Positions 21,130-29,845 are shown, counted from the first letter of the stretch. The stretch is 29,953 bases of DNA from JAJXYN01 sp964532735 (GCA_964532735.1 CAZHKK010000012.1:1-29953), one strand, 5' to 3'. Notes: generated by a model not told the origin, from the sequence alone. Numbers and translations: made by a program.

Positions 21130-22803
21130 TTATAACCCAGATTTAATAAATTCTACAAACAAAGGATGTGGATTAAATGGTCTAGATTTTAATTCTGGGT
21201 GAAATTGAACACCTATAAAAAACTTATTTTTTGGAATTTCTATTATTTCAACTAATTTTTCATCTGGTGATGTTCCTGATATTTTTAAACCATTAGTTTC
21301 TAATTGCTCTCTGTATTTATTGTTAAATTCATATCTATGTCTATGACGTTCTGATATTATATTTTTATCTATAATATAAATATTAGAATATGCTCTATAG
21401 GATAATGAATCTTCTTTTAATAAACAAGAATAAGCACCTAATCTCATTGTGCCCCCAAAATCTCCTTTTTTTATTTTTTCTTTTTGTTCATCCATTATAT
21501 GAATTATGCAGTTTTCAGATTCTGGATTTATTTCTTCTGTTGTTGCATCTTTTATATTTAAAACATTTCTTGCATATTCTATAGTAGCAAGTTGCATTCC
21601 GTAACATAATCCTAAATATGGTATATTATTTTCTCTTATAAATTTGATTGCATTTATTTTGCCTTCTATACCCCTACTACCAAATCCTCCTGGGATTATA
21701 ATACCATTATATTGTTTTAAATCTTCTAAATTTTTATTAACATGTAAATCTGTTACAAAACCATGCTCTTCAAAATCTTCAGAATTAATCCAATTTATTT
21801 CTACATCAACATTATTAAACCATGCAGCATGTTTTATAGCCTCTATAACTGATAAATAAGAATCTTTTAAAACAAAGTCTCCAGTTGCAAAATATTTTCC
21901 AATAACACCTATTTTTGTTTTTTTATTAGATTTTTTTAAGCTTTTAACCTTTTCTGCAAAAATTTCCCAATCTTCCATTGGTTTTTTGTTTTCTGTTTTA
22001 TTTTCCAAACCTAATATTTTTAAAACTTTATTGCCATAATTTTCTTTTTCAAAATTAACAGGAATATCGTATATAGATTCTACATCTGGTGCTGATATTA
22101 TATTTTCTGCTGGAACATTACAAAATATTCCCAATTTTTCTTTTCTTGGCTCATCTAATGATTTTGATCCTCTACATAAAAGCATATCTGGTTGTATTCC
22201 TGAAGAATTTAACGTTCTAACAGCAAACTGTGTTGGTTTAGTTTTCATTTCTCCAATTGTATTTGGAATAGGCATATAAGAAACCATTATAAACATAACA
22301 TCATAAGGGTTTTTTATTTTCATCATTCTTGCCGCCTCTAAAAATAAAATATTTTGATATTCCCCTACTGTTCCACCTATTTCAATTATAACTATGTCTG
22401 CATTAGATTTTATTTGTGCATTTTTTATTCTATTAATAATTTCTTCTGGAATATGAGGAACAACTTCTACGCATTTTCCTTTATATTCTAAATTTCTTTC
22501 TTTTTGAATTACAGAAAGATAAACTCTTCCTGTTGTCATATAATTTATAGAATAAATATTTTGATCTAAAAATCTTTCATAATTTCCTAAATCTTGATCT
22601 GTTTCATCACCATCCTCTGTAACAAAAACCTCTCCATGTTCTACTGGATTCATAGTTCCTGCGTCTACATTTATATATGGATCTATTTTTATACAAGTGA
22701 CGGAAAAACCTCTTGATTTTAATATTTTTGCAGTAGAAGCAGCTGCAATTCCTTTTCCTACAGATGACATAACCCCTCCTACTACGAAAATATATTTTGG
22801 CAT
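21130..22803 (-). CDS. pyrG: CTP synthase
   Basis: Converts UTP to CTP using ATP and glutamine. The N-terminal amidoligase domain (1-268) has GGVMSSVGKGI (9-19), KIDPYINVDAGTMNP (39-53), GEVFVTEDGDETDQDLG (57-73) and EIGGTVGE. The C-terminal class I glutaminase has PGGFGSRG (371-378), nucleophile Cys400 in GLCYGMQ, and the His535/Glu537 pair in FHPE. All catalytic residues are present. Length (557 aa) is slightly longer than most. It lies 29 bases after murF and ahead of the pilin-like genes, so it is likely co-transcribed with them. Confidence 0.98.
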   Translation of the reverse strand: MPKYIFVVGGVMSSVGKGIAAASTAKILKSRGFSVTCIKIDPYINVDAGTMNPVEHGEVFVTEDGDETDQDLGNYERFLDQNIYSINYMTTGRVYLSVIQKERNLEYKGKCVEVVPHIPEEIINRIKNAQIKSNADIVIIEIGGTVGEYQNILFLEAARMMKIKNPYDVMFIMVSYMPIPNTIGEMKTKPTQFAVRTLNSSGIQPDMLLCRGSKSLDEPRKEKLGIFCNVPAENIISAPDVESIYDIPVNFEKENYGNKVLKILGLENKTENKKPMEDWEIFAEKVKSLKKSNKKTKIGVIGKYFATGDFVLKDSYLSVIEAIKHAAWFNNVDVEINWINSEDFEEHGFVTDLHVNKNLEDLKQYNGIIIPGGFGSRGIEGKINAIKFIRENNIPYLGLCYGMQLATIEYARNVLNIKDATTEEINPESENCIIHIMDEQKEKIKKGDFGGTMRLGAYSCLLKEDSLSYRAYSNIYIIDKNIISERHRHRYEFNNKYREQLETNGLKISGTSPDEKLVEIIEIPKNKFFIGVQFHPELKSRPFNPHPLFVEFIKSGL

Positions 22804-22832
22804 AATTTTATTTTATTTATTTAATTATATTT

Positions 22833-24128
22833 TTATTTTTTTTCCCATATTCCAGTTTGTCTAACAAGAAGATCCTTTGCTTTATTTGGTTCTGCCATGA
22901 TTTCTTTTGTTATTTTTTCCATTCTTATTCCTTGTGAACCTTTTATTAATATTAAATCATCTTGCTTTATTTTATTTTGAATAAACCTACCTGCTTCTTC
23001 TGAATTATTAAAATTAAAAGATAAATTTTCGTCAAACCCAGAAGCTAAAGCTGCTCTATTTATATCTCTAGATCTCTCTCCTACTGTTATTAATAAATCT
23101 ATATTTTTTAATTCTTGTATATATTTTCCTATTTCACTATGAGCATCTTCTGATATTTTTCCTAACTCTAACATATCCCCTAATACCAATATTTTTTTCC
23201 CTATATTTTTAGAATTAGAAAATGTTTTTATAGCACTCTTACAAGCAACTGGAGAACTATTGTATGTATCATCTATAATCCATGTGTTTTTTATTCCTTT
23301 TATAACAGACATTCTACCCTTTTCAAATCTAACATTTTCTAATTTGTTTTTTATTTCTTCTAAGTTCATGCCCATATTAATGCCAACCATTGCTGCAACC
23401 AATAAAGCATAAATACTATGAGATCCAATAACATATTTCATATTAACATGTTGCTCTTCATTATCATAAGATAAATCGAAATCTATTCCTAAAACATATT
23501 CTGCATCAAAAAAATTATTTTCTTTTAAATTATAAGCCTTTATATCCGAAGATGAATTTGTTCCATAAGTAAAAACTTTTTTATTTTTAAGTTCATCTTT
23601 TAAATTACTTAAGTTTTTAGATATATATTCACTATCTGAATTAATTATACATATTTGATTATCTTTTGCTCTAAAAATATTAGTTTTTTCTTTAAATATA
23701 TTTTCAATATTCTTAAAACCTTCTACATGAACATTTGTAATTTCTGTTAAAATAGCTATATCGGGCTGTATTATTGTATTTAAATAAGCAATATCACCAA
23801 CTTTATCAGCACCCATTTCTAAAATTAATACATCTGGATAATTTTTATCTTTTTTTAAAATTAACAAAATAGAGTTCAATATATTTCTAATCCACACAAA
23901 TATAGATTTTGAATTTTCTAAATCTAATATTGTTATTGGTAAACCTATTTCTGTATTAAAACTACCCTCGCTAGCTCTTACGTTAAATCTATCTTTTAAT
24001 ACTTGGAATATTGCATTCTTGGTTGTTGTTTTTCCTATTGATCCAGTTATCCCTATAATTTTAGGATTATATTTTTTAATAACTATTTTTGATAATCTTT
24101 TCAAAATAATTAATAATATCTTTTTCAT
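22833..24128 (-). CDS. murF: MurF-like Mur ligase lacking the N-terminal substrate domain
   Basis: ATP-dependent ligase expected to add D-Ala-D-Ala to the UDP-MurNAc-tripeptide. The ATP-binding domain begins almost at once: GITGSIGKTTTK (26-37) is the P-loop. It is followed by SEGSFNTEIGLPITIL, the DVLILEMGA segment, EITNVHVEGF, and IIDDTYNSSPVACKSA (the MurF-type DxYNxxP motif). The C-terminal domain has VLGDMLELG, HSEIGKYI and ILIKGSQGIRMEKI, as in MurF. Normal MurF has roughly 85-100 residues before the P-loop for UDP-MurNAc binding. Here only a basic, amphipathic 25-residue helix remains, giving 431 aa. No upstream frame supplies the missing part. The DxYNxxP and KGSxxxxME motifs favour MurF over MurE or MurC. 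Confidence 0.85.
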   Translation of the reverse strand: MKKILLIILKRLSKIVIKKYNPKIIGITGSIGKTTTKNAIFQVLKDRFNVRASEGSFNTEIGLPITILDLENSKSIFVWIRNILNSILLILKKDKNYPDVLILEMGADKVGDIAYLNTIIQPDIAILTEITNVHVEGFKNIENIFKEKTNIFRAKDNQICIINSDSEYISKNLSNLKDELKNKKVFTYGTNSSSDIKAYNLKENNFFDAEYVLGIDFDLSYDNEEQHVNMKYVIGSHSIYALLVAAMVGINMGMNLEEIKNKLENVRFEKGRMSVIKGIKNTWIIDDTYNSSPVACKSAIKTFSNSKNIGKKILVLGDMLELGKISEDAHSEIGKYIQELKNIDLLITVGERSRDINRAALASGFDENLSFNFNNSEEAGRFIQNKIKQDDLILIKGSQGIRMEKITKEIMAEPNKAKDLLVRQTGIWEKK

Positions 24129-24164
24129 TTTAATAATTTAATTATAATCTTTTATTTCTAAATC

Positions 24165-24173
24165 ATTATATCA
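24165..24173 (-). promoter_or_regulatory. Extended -10 promoter of murF
   Basis: On the - strand TGA precedes TATAAT (24165-24170), 36 bases before the murF ATG. TTGAGT lies 19 bases upstream as a possible -35. Confidence 0.55.
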
Positions 24174-24208
24174 ATAATAACAATAAAATACTCAACATTT
24201 TCCACAAT

Positions 24209-24237
24209 TAAAAAATCGAGCTAATATTCCCGATTTT
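24209..24237 (-). terminator. Terminator after the FemAB-type gene
   Basis: On the - strand a 9-bp stem with one G-U pair (24229-24237 with 24212-24220) is followed by a run of T. It separates the PBP-FemAB unit from murF. Confidence 0.75.
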
Positions 24238-24245
24238 ATTTACAC

Positions 24246-25415
24246 TTATATTTTAAACTTAAAAAATTTTCTTAAAAATTTTCTTATTTTTTTTATAAAC
24301 AAGATTGCATTATACCAAAAATTATTATAAATCATATCCATAGCGCCTTGATATAAATAAACATTGCCCCCAAATTTTGTTTTAAAAGTTGTTATACCCT
24401 TGTATTTATGATTCTCTAAAAATTTTTTTGCATCTTCTTCTTTTTTAAATTCATTTTTTGTAAATCCTTCAAATACAAAAAAAGAATTATTGTCTTTTAT
24501 AACCTCTGGTGAAACTCCAAGAAAATCATAACTTTTACAATTAAATTCACTTTTTGCATCTTTAATCATTTGCCATTGCAATAAATATGGAGCCATTAAA
24601 TTTCTATCTTCATTACTAGAAGCTCCATAATAATATATAGCTTTACACCCATAAAATGTTGTAATCGCAGAAGCTATTATTTTATTATCATTCCAAGCAG
24701 AATATAAATAAGCACAATTTAAATGTTTTAATAAATTTTTATAATATTCTTTATTATTCCCAAAAAAACCATCTCTTTTTGTTGTTTGATTTGTTAATTC
24801 AAAAAATTTATCTAATTCTTTAGAATTAAAATCTTGAGTTTTTGTTATTTTTATATTATGTTTTTGTGCTACTTTTATGTTATATCTTCCTTTTTGTGAC
24901 ATTTGGGAAAGTATTTCTTCTTCAGTTTTATTTAAATCTAATATAAGAGTTGCTTCTGGCTGTTTTTGTTCTCTGGATATTTTAAAATCAAGTTTACTTA
25001 TAAATAAATCATATAAATAGTTTCTTAATTCTATTGGGTTTATATTAGATTTAAAATTTATTTGTGGATCGATTCTATAAAATATAGCATTTTCTATTTT
25101 TGCAATATCTTTTATTTTTTTTAAAAACTCTTCAATATATTCTTTATTAATTTTTTTATAATAATCTTTTATATTAAATATCGGACCACATGGAGAATAT
25201 AAATAACTTTTACCAAAAGGTAAAACATACTTTACAACAAGAGATACTAATTCTATTTCATTTTTGTTATTTCTTACTTCTATAAACCAATACTTTCTTT
25301 TAAAAAAACCTTCATTGAATTTTGCCCAATAAGGTGATTGAAAAATAGACCTTTCTTCTATAAAAGAAACTACATCTCTTGATATTAAATTATAATCTGT
25401 ATAAATTTTTACCAT
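24246..25415 (-). CDS. FemAB-family peptidoglycan bridge-forming peptidyltransferase
   Basis: Expected to add amino acids from aminoacyl-tRNA to the peptidoglycan stem peptide at the cytoplasmic membrane, as FemX/MurM do. Two GNAT-like domains are seen. The N-terminal half has QSPYWAKF (25-32) and YLYSPCGPIF (76-85). The FemAB signature LSQMSQKGRYNIKVAQKHNI lies near 167-187. The second half has KYYGASS-type YYYGASS, MAPYLLQWQMIKDAK, YDFLGVSPE and FKTKFGGNVY. Length (389 aa) fits. A very basic tail (KKIRKFLRKFFKFKI) may bind the membrane. It follows the PBP gene after 12 bases, matching its peptidoglycan role. The amino acid added is not predictable. Confidence 0.92.
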   Translation of the reverse strand: MVKIYTDYNLISRDVVSFIEERSIFQSPYWAKFNEGFFKRKYWFIEVRNNKNEIELVSLVVKYVLPFGKSYLYSPCGPIFNIKDYYKKINKEYIEEFLKKIKDIAKIENAIFYRIDPQINFKSNINPIELRNYLYDLFISKLDFKISREQKQPEATLILDLNKTEEEILSQMSQKGRYNIKVAQKHNIKITKTQDFNSKELDKFFELTNQTTKRDGFFGNNKEYYKNLLKHLNCAYLYSAWNDNKIIASAITTFYGCKAIYYYGASSNEDRNLMAPYLLQWQMIKDAKSEFNCKSYDFLGVSPEVIKDNNSFFVFEGFTKNEFKKEEDAKKFLENHKYKGITTFKTKFGGNVYLYQGAMDMIYNNFWYNAILFIKKIRKFLRKFFKFKI

Positions 25416-25427
25416 AAATAATATTTG

Positions 25428-27692
25428 TTAATCTTGTTTATCTGGTGGAATTTGATAATAATCAAATAAATATTTTGCTATATCAAAAAATACTGGAGTA
25501 CAAGAATATGAAGCAAATTCTGTTTTTGGATTTTTTAATTTTATTAAAATTGCAAACCTAGGATTAGAAATAGGACCAAAACCAACAAAAGATTGCATTG
25601 TTTTTTTACCATATACCCCATTTTCAGGAACTTGAGCAGTTCCAGTTTTTCCACCAACATAATACCCCTTTACTTGAGCTAATTTATCATATCCTTTTTC
25701 TACAACAGAAGTAAGCATGCCTCTCATTATTGAAGATGTTTCTTCTTTTATTGTTTTTCTTATAATTTCTGGTTCTTTCTCTTTTATATTACCATTATTG
25801 TCTATAGTTGCTTTAATTATATGAGGTCTCATAAGATTACCACCATTTATTATAGAAGAAAAGGCTGTTAAATATTGTATTTGTGTCATTGTAATACCTT
25901 GTCCAAAAGAAGCTGTTGCTAAATAAATATCACCTCCTTGATTATTTATTTTATCCAAATTTCTAAAATCTCCCTTAACTTCATTTCCTAATTCTATACC
26001 CGTTTTTTCTCCAAATCCAAAATTGTGAACATATTCTTGAAATTTATTTTTTCCTATTTTATTAGCAACATACCAAGCTCCAAGATTAAGAGATTTATCT
26101 AAAACTGTAACCATATCCGTTTCTCCATGTGCTCCTTTGCTTTTGTAATCTGCATTACATATAGGTTTTGGCCAATCTCCAATAATAGAACATCCTGTAT
26201 CTTCATAAGTAGAATAAGCCGAAATAGCTCCAGTATCTATTCCTGCTGCTACAGTAACAACTTTCATTATAGATCCAAATTCAACTTGATCTGAAATTAT
26301 AGGATTATTATAAACATATATATCATCAACCTTACTGTATTGATTAGCGTCAAATGTTGGATTATTACACATTGCTAAAATATCTCCATTATTTGGATTC
26401 ATAACTAAAACTGATCCACCTTCTGCTTCATATAAATTAACAGCATCATTTAAAGCTTTACATACATGATATTGTATTGATTTATCTATGGTTAAAACAA
26501 TATCAACTCCATCTTTTGATTCTTTTTCTACTCTATCTGCTGTAGCTATTAACTTACCAGAAGAATCATATTTTCCCATAATTTGTCCATCTTCTCCTTT
26601 TAACTCTTTATTAAAATGCCCCTCAATACCATAAACACCTTGTCCATCTTTTTCATATTTTGTAGAACCATCTTTTAGTGTTACTTCTTTTTCTGTTATT
26701 TTGAAAAATCCTGTTGTTTGACTATAAAGATTAGAATCCGGATATAATCTACTTTCATTTTGTTCAAATGTTAAAAATATTTTATAAAAATTCTTTATTT
26801 GATTTTTTTTTGTTTCACTATTTAAAATGGATATGTAACTACCTATTTCTTTTATATAAATATTTTGAAAATAATCAACAATAGACTCCATTTGAGATTC
26901 TTCTATATCTCTTTTTATTATTTCGTATGCATCATTTTCTTTTGTAATTTTAGAATATATTTTAGATCTCTCATCGTCTAACTTAGCTATTTTTTGTTTA
27001 GTTTCATCATCTATTTTCAATGCCATATTAATAGAATAAAGAGAATCCTGTAATTTTTTCAATGTTGTTTTATTTTTTGTATTGTTTATTTTATTTTCTA
27101 ATTCAGATTTTTGTTTTGTTAATTCTGTTATTTTTGTTTCAATTTCTTTCAATGGATATAACTCTGGATATAAAATTTCTAAAAATTTGTCTGTGATGTT
27201 TTCTGGGTTATTTAATAAATATAATTTATTTTCTAATTCTGTCTTATCCACTAAAACCTTTTTCCCAAATATATTTATTAATTCTGAAGATATTTTATCA
27301 TAATTTACAAACATTCTAGGATTAAATATTACGTTGTATTTATATATATTAACTGCTATCTTGTCCAACTTATCTATATTTAAAGAATTATAAACTTTTA
27401 TAGATTTTAAATCTATATCCTTATTGGACACTATATAAATTTCTCCTCTTTTTGCTGGAATTTTTTCTATCAAATCCTGATATTTACTAGCTTGAATTTT
27501 ATAATCTTCATGTTTTATAACTTGAATATAAAATAATTTGATTAATATTAACGAGAAAAAAAACACTAAAAAAACATTTAGAATTATAAATCTAACATCT
27601 TTTCCAAAGTTAAACTCTGTTCTACTTTTATTATAAATCCTATTATGTGGTTTTAAATTTTTCTTTAATAATAAATCTTTTCTGTTTTGCAT
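25428..27692 (-). CDS. ftsI: Class B penicillin-binding protein (transpeptidase), FtsI/PBP2-like
   Basis: Membrane-anchored D,D-transpeptidase that cross-links septal or lateral peptidoglycan. TM is about 33-56. The PBP dimerisation domain follows (KIPAKRGEIYI near 78). A charged coiled-coil insert of about 85 residues (183-265) accounts for the 754-aa length. The transpeptidase domain has Ser474-x-x-Lys477 in FGSIMK, Ser534-x-Asn536 in SLN, and Lys682-Thr-Gly in GGKTGTAQVP, so it is catalytically complete. FGSIMK differs from the usual PGSTFK. Position after ftsL in a dcw remnant favours FtsI. A terminator and the promoter at 27725-27733 separate it from ftsL. Confidence 0.93.
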   Translation of the reverse strand: MQNRKDLLLKKNLKPHNRIYNKSRTEFNFGKDVRFIILNVFLVFFFSLILIKLFYIQVIKHEDYKIQASKYQDLIEKIPAKRGEIYIVSNKDIDLKSIKVYNSLNIDKLDKIAVNIYKYNVIFNPRMFVNYDKISSELINIFGKKVLVDKTELENKLYLLNNPENITDKFLEILYPELYPLKEIETKITELTKQKSELENKINNTKNKTTLKKLQDSLYSINMALKIDDETKQKIAKLDDERSKIYSKITKENDAYEIIKRDIEESQMESIVDYFQNIYIKEIGSYISILNSETKKNQIKNFYKIFLTFEQNESRLYPDSNLYSQTTGFFKITEKEVTLKDGSTKYEKDGQGVYGIEGHFNKELKGEDGQIMGKYDSSGKLIATADRVEKESKDGVDIVLTIDKSIQYHVCKALNDAVNLYEAEGGSVLVMNPNNGDILAMCNNPTFDANQYSKVDDIYVYNNPIISDQVEFGSIMKVVTVAAGIDTGAISAYSTYEDTGCSIIGDWPKPICNADYKSKGAHGETDMVTVLDKSLNLGAWYVANKIGKNKFQEYVHNFGFGEKTGIELGNEVKGDFRNLDKINNQGGDIYLATASFGQGITMTQIQYLTAFSSIINGGNLMRPHIIKATIDNNGNIKEKEPEIIRKTIKEETSSIMRGMLTSVVEKGYDKLAQVKGYYVGGKTGTAQVPENGVYGKKTMQSFVGFGPISNPRFAILIKLKNPKTEFASYSCTPVFFDIAKYLFDYYQIPPDKQD

Positions 27693-27724
27693 AAAAACAT
27701 TTTAATAATATAATTGCGTTAATT

Positions 27725-27733
27725 ATTATATCA
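27725..27733 (-). promoter_or_regulatory. Extended -10 promoter of the PBP-FemAB unit
   Basis: On the - strand TGA precedes TATAAT (27725-27730), 32 bases before the PBP ATG. It lies just downstream of the terminator at 27740-27779. Confidence 0.6.
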
Positions 27734-27739
27734 ATTTAA

Positions 27740-27779
27740 TATAAAAATAAAAACACCAAGGGACAAACTTGATGTTTTT
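27740..27779 (-). terminator. Terminator between ftsL and the PBP gene
   Basis: A 12-bp stem with one U-G pair on the - strand (27768-27779 with 27749-27760), loop of 7, followed by TTATTTTTAT. It closes off whatever is transcribed from 27946 downward. Confidence 0.75.
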
Positions 27780-27946
27780 GGCACGACAAACGTAAATTAA
27801 GCTATTTTTATATCTACTTTTATATTTTTTATATAAAAATACATTTGTATTACTTTTTGTTTTGGTTAGATATGTAAATTAGCTTTTAAAGAGAGATTAA
27901 AATTTTGAAACAATTAATCTCTTACTAAAAACAAATTACAATTTGT
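27780..27946 (-). other. Structured ftsL-PBP spacer, possible ncRNA or 3' UTR
   Basis: No ORF. Inverted repeats lie in series on the - strand: an 8-9-bp hairpin around the ftsL stop (about 27930-27950); a 9-bp stem (27892-27900 with 27913-27921); and an 11-bp stem (27803-27813 with 27831-27841). The downstream terminator at 27740-27779 closes the series. A TAAATTA-AGCT motif is repeated at 27792-27803 and 27874-27884. This could be a long structured 3' UTR of ftsL or a processed sRNA. No clear promoter was found. Confidence 0.35.
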
Positions 27947-28261
27947 TTATTTCATAGCAACATTAGATGCTAAATCTATATATTCTATATTATTAACTTT
28001 TGTCATTTTTTTAACACTACTAAACTCTTCTATTGATGTCATTTTTTTAATCTCTGATAATTTAAGAGTTAATTTTTTGTTTTTATCTTCTAATGTTTTA
28101 ATATTTTTTTCTATTTCAGAAACCTTAAATCCAGATACAGATAATTTACTCATACCTATCATGTAAGTTGTAAATCCAACAAATATAAGCAACCACATAA
28201 AAACCATAACTGTAATTTTTTTACTTAAAATGATTTTTCTGTATTTTTCTATTTGATCCAT
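27947..28261 (-). CDS. ftsL: FtsL-like cell division protein
   Basis: A small (104 aa) bitopic membrane protein. It has a short basic cytoplasmic N-terminus, TM about 17-38, then a coiled-coil-prone segment (about 48-75, ISEIEKNIKTLEDKNKKLTL-like heptads) and a short tail. Sequence identity of FtsL is low across bacteria, so the call rests on size, topology, coiled coil and its place directly after rsmH and before a class B PBP. It would pair with an FtsB-like partner and FtsQ to activate the septal synthase. AAGG 8 bases before the ATG is a modest SD. FtsB/DivIC-like is the main alternative. Confidence 0.75.
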   Translation of the reverse strand: MDQIEKYRKIILSKKITVMVFMWLLIFVGFTTYMIGMSKLSVSGFKVSEIEKNIKTLEDKNKKLTLKLSEIKKMTSIEEFSSVKKMTKVNNIEYIDLASNVAMK

Positions 28262-28279
28262 TTTTTTACCTTTTAATTA

Positions 28280-29218
28280 TTATATTTTTTCTATAATTCT
28301 TAATTTTGAACTCCTAGATCTTGGATTATTTTTAATTTCTGTATCGCTAGGAATTATAGGTTTTTTATTTATTAATTTTATTTTTTTCTTGTGTCCACAT
28401 ATACATATTGGAATTTCTGGAATACATAAACAATCTGTAGATTCTTTTTTGAAAAATTGTTTTACTATTCTATCTTCCAAAGAATGAAATGTGATTATTG
28501 CTAATCTGCCACCAGTTTTTAAAGATTCTATTGCATCTGGTAATACTTTTTGTAAGTTTTCTAATTCATGATTAACCTCTATTCTTAAAGCTTGAAAAAC
28601 TTGAGTTGCTGGATGGATTTTATCTTTTAATCTTCTTGGTTTAGCTTTTAAAATAACATTTACTAAATCAGCTGTTGTTTTAATTTGCTTAGTTTTTCTT
28701 TCTTCGTTTATTTTTTTTGCTATATAATAAGCTTTTTCTTCCTCGCCATACTCTCTAAATATTCTAGTTAGATCATCAACCGAATAATTGTTAACTATAT
28801 ATTCTGCGTTGCGTTTTTCTTTTCCAGAGAAAGACATATCAAGTGGACAATCCCCTTGAAAGCTAAATCCTCTAGTTTTATCATCTAATTCGTAAGATGA
28901 TATTCCTAAGTCCATTAATATTCCGTCAACTCCATCAATATTTAAATTTTCTAAATTTTCTTTTAAATTTATAAAGTTATCATTGATTAAAATATAATTC
29001 TTTTCTTCTTTATAATCAGCTAAAACCTTTTTTGCGTTTTTGATTGAAGCTGGATCAAGATCAAAAGATATTAATTGTCCGTTTGGAGCTATTTTTTCTA
29101 AAATTGCTTTAGAATGTCCAGCTCCTCCAAGTGTGCAATCAATAATTTTTTGACCTCGCTTCAAATTCAATCCATTAATACATTCATTAAATAATACTGA
29201 TATATGTTTATATTCCAT
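28280..29218 (-). CDS. rsmH: 16S rRNA (cytosine(1402)-N(4))-methyltransferase RsmH (MraW)
   Basis: SAM-dependent enzyme that N4-methylates C1402 in the 30S decoding centre. Signatures in order: HISVLFNECINGL (5-17), IIDCTLGGAGHSKAIL (25-40, SAM-binding), GILMDLGISSYELDDKTRGF (about 99-118), PLDMSF, HPATQVFQALRIEVNHEL (about 213-230), and TFHSLEDRIVKQFFK (about 260-274). The C-terminal RSRSSKLRIIEK is typical. Length (312 aa) is normal. It starts 9 bases after mraZ, in the classic mraZ-rsmH-ftsL order of the dcw cluster. Confidence 0.97.
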   Translation of the reverse strand: MEYKHISVLFNECINGLNLKRGQKIIDCTLGGAGHSKAILEKIAPNGQLISFDLDPASIKNAKKVLADYKEEKNYILINDNFINLKENLENLNIDGVDGILMDLGISSYELDDKTRGFSFQGDCPLDMSFSGKEKRNAEYIVNNYSVDDLTRIFREYGEEEKAYYIAKKINEERKTKQIKTTADLVNVILKAKPRRLKDKIHPATQVFQALRIEVNHELENLQKVLPDAIESLKTGGRLAIITFHSLEDRIVKQFFKKESTDCLCIPEIPICICGHKKKIKLINKKPIIPSDTEIKNNPRSRSSKLRIIEKI

Positions 29219-29227
29219 AAAATTTAT

Positions 29228-29659
29228 TTAAATTCCTAAATCTTCCATAGACTCTGCTATTTCTTCTGTTTTACTTGCAATCTCTTTTGAATGATTTGTC
29301 CATATTTCTTCATCCCAAAGTTCTATTCTATCAGCGACACCAGCTACAATTATATTTTTTTTAATATCAGCAAAAATTCTTAAATATTCTGGCAAAATAA
29401 CTCTTCCTTGAGCGTCAATTTCTAAATCCATAGCACCACTTGTCATATGTCTTTTAAATTCTCTTGCATTTTTATTTGTAAGAGGTAAAGAATTTAATTT
29501 TATAGACATCTTTTCCCATTCTGAGCTTGTATAAATAAACAAACAACCATCAAGTCCTTTTGTGATTACTAATCCTTTCTCAAGTTCGTTTCTAAACTTT
29601 TTTGGTATAGACAAACGTCCTTTTTCGTCGATTGTATGATGATATTCACCAATAAACAT
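29228..29659 (-). CDS. mraZ: Transcriptional regulator MraZ
   Basis: DNA-binding regulator at the head of the dcw cluster. It forms a ring of double-AbrB-fold subunits and binds repeated GTGG boxes in its own promoter region. The two SpoVT-AbrB modules each show the DxxGR signature: HTIDEKGRLSIPKKFR (about 8-23) and DAQGRVILPEYLR (about 82-94). Length (143 aa) is normal. Three GTGG boxes lie directly upstream at 29685-29709, strong support for autoregulation. No SD precedes the ATG. Confidence 0.97.
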   Translation of the reverse strand: MFIGEYHHTIDEKGRLSIPKKFRNELEKGLVITKGLDGCLFIYTSSEWEKMSIKLNSLPLTNKNAREFKRHMTSGAMDLEIDAQGRVILPEYLRIFADIKKNIIVAGVADRIELWDEEIWTNHSKEIASKTEEIAESMEDLGI

Positions 29660-29684
29660 TTAGGTTTTTGTTAATTATTTATTT

Positions 29685-29709
29685 CCCACTTTTTACCACT
29701 TTTTACCAC
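29685..29709 (-). promoter_or_regulatory. MraZ operator: three GTGG boxes at 10-bp spacing
   Basis: On the - strand GTGGT (29705-29709), GTGGT (29695-29699) and GTGGG (29685-29689) are separated by exactly 5 bases each (AAAAA). MraZ is known to bind direct GTGG-type repeats with this spacing. The array lies between the -10 box and the mraZ start, so bound MraZ should repress initiation. Confidence 0.85.
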
Positions 29710-29718
29710 ATTGATTCC

Positions 29719-29747
29719 ATTATACTCTATTTTTTGCACAACAACAA
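29719..29747 (-). promoter_or_regulatory. mraZ promoter
   Basis: On the - strand TTGTTG (29742-29747), 17 bases, then a perfect TATAAT (29719-29724). The start would be near 29711, just before the first MraZ box. Confidence 0.65.
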
Positions 29748-29784
29748 CACTAATCTCCCACTTTTAAATATTTAAAAGCATATT

Positions 29785-29814
29785 AAAAAAATACCTATTT
29801 TTAGGTATTTTTTT
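29785..29814. terminator. Bidirectional terminator upstream of mraZ
   Basis: A 13-bp stem (29785-29797 with 29802-29814), loop TTTT, with seven A before and seven T after, so it can act on both strands. It most likely ends the minus-strand gene whose 3' end lies at 29846. Confidence 0.8.
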
Positions 29815-29845
29815 AAATAGATCCACTAAATATAAAATTAAAAAG

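Noticed and set aside
24196..24204. TTTTCCACA, a near DnaA box, upstream of murF
   Set aside because: Single imperfect copy in a short spacer already explained by a terminator and a promoter.
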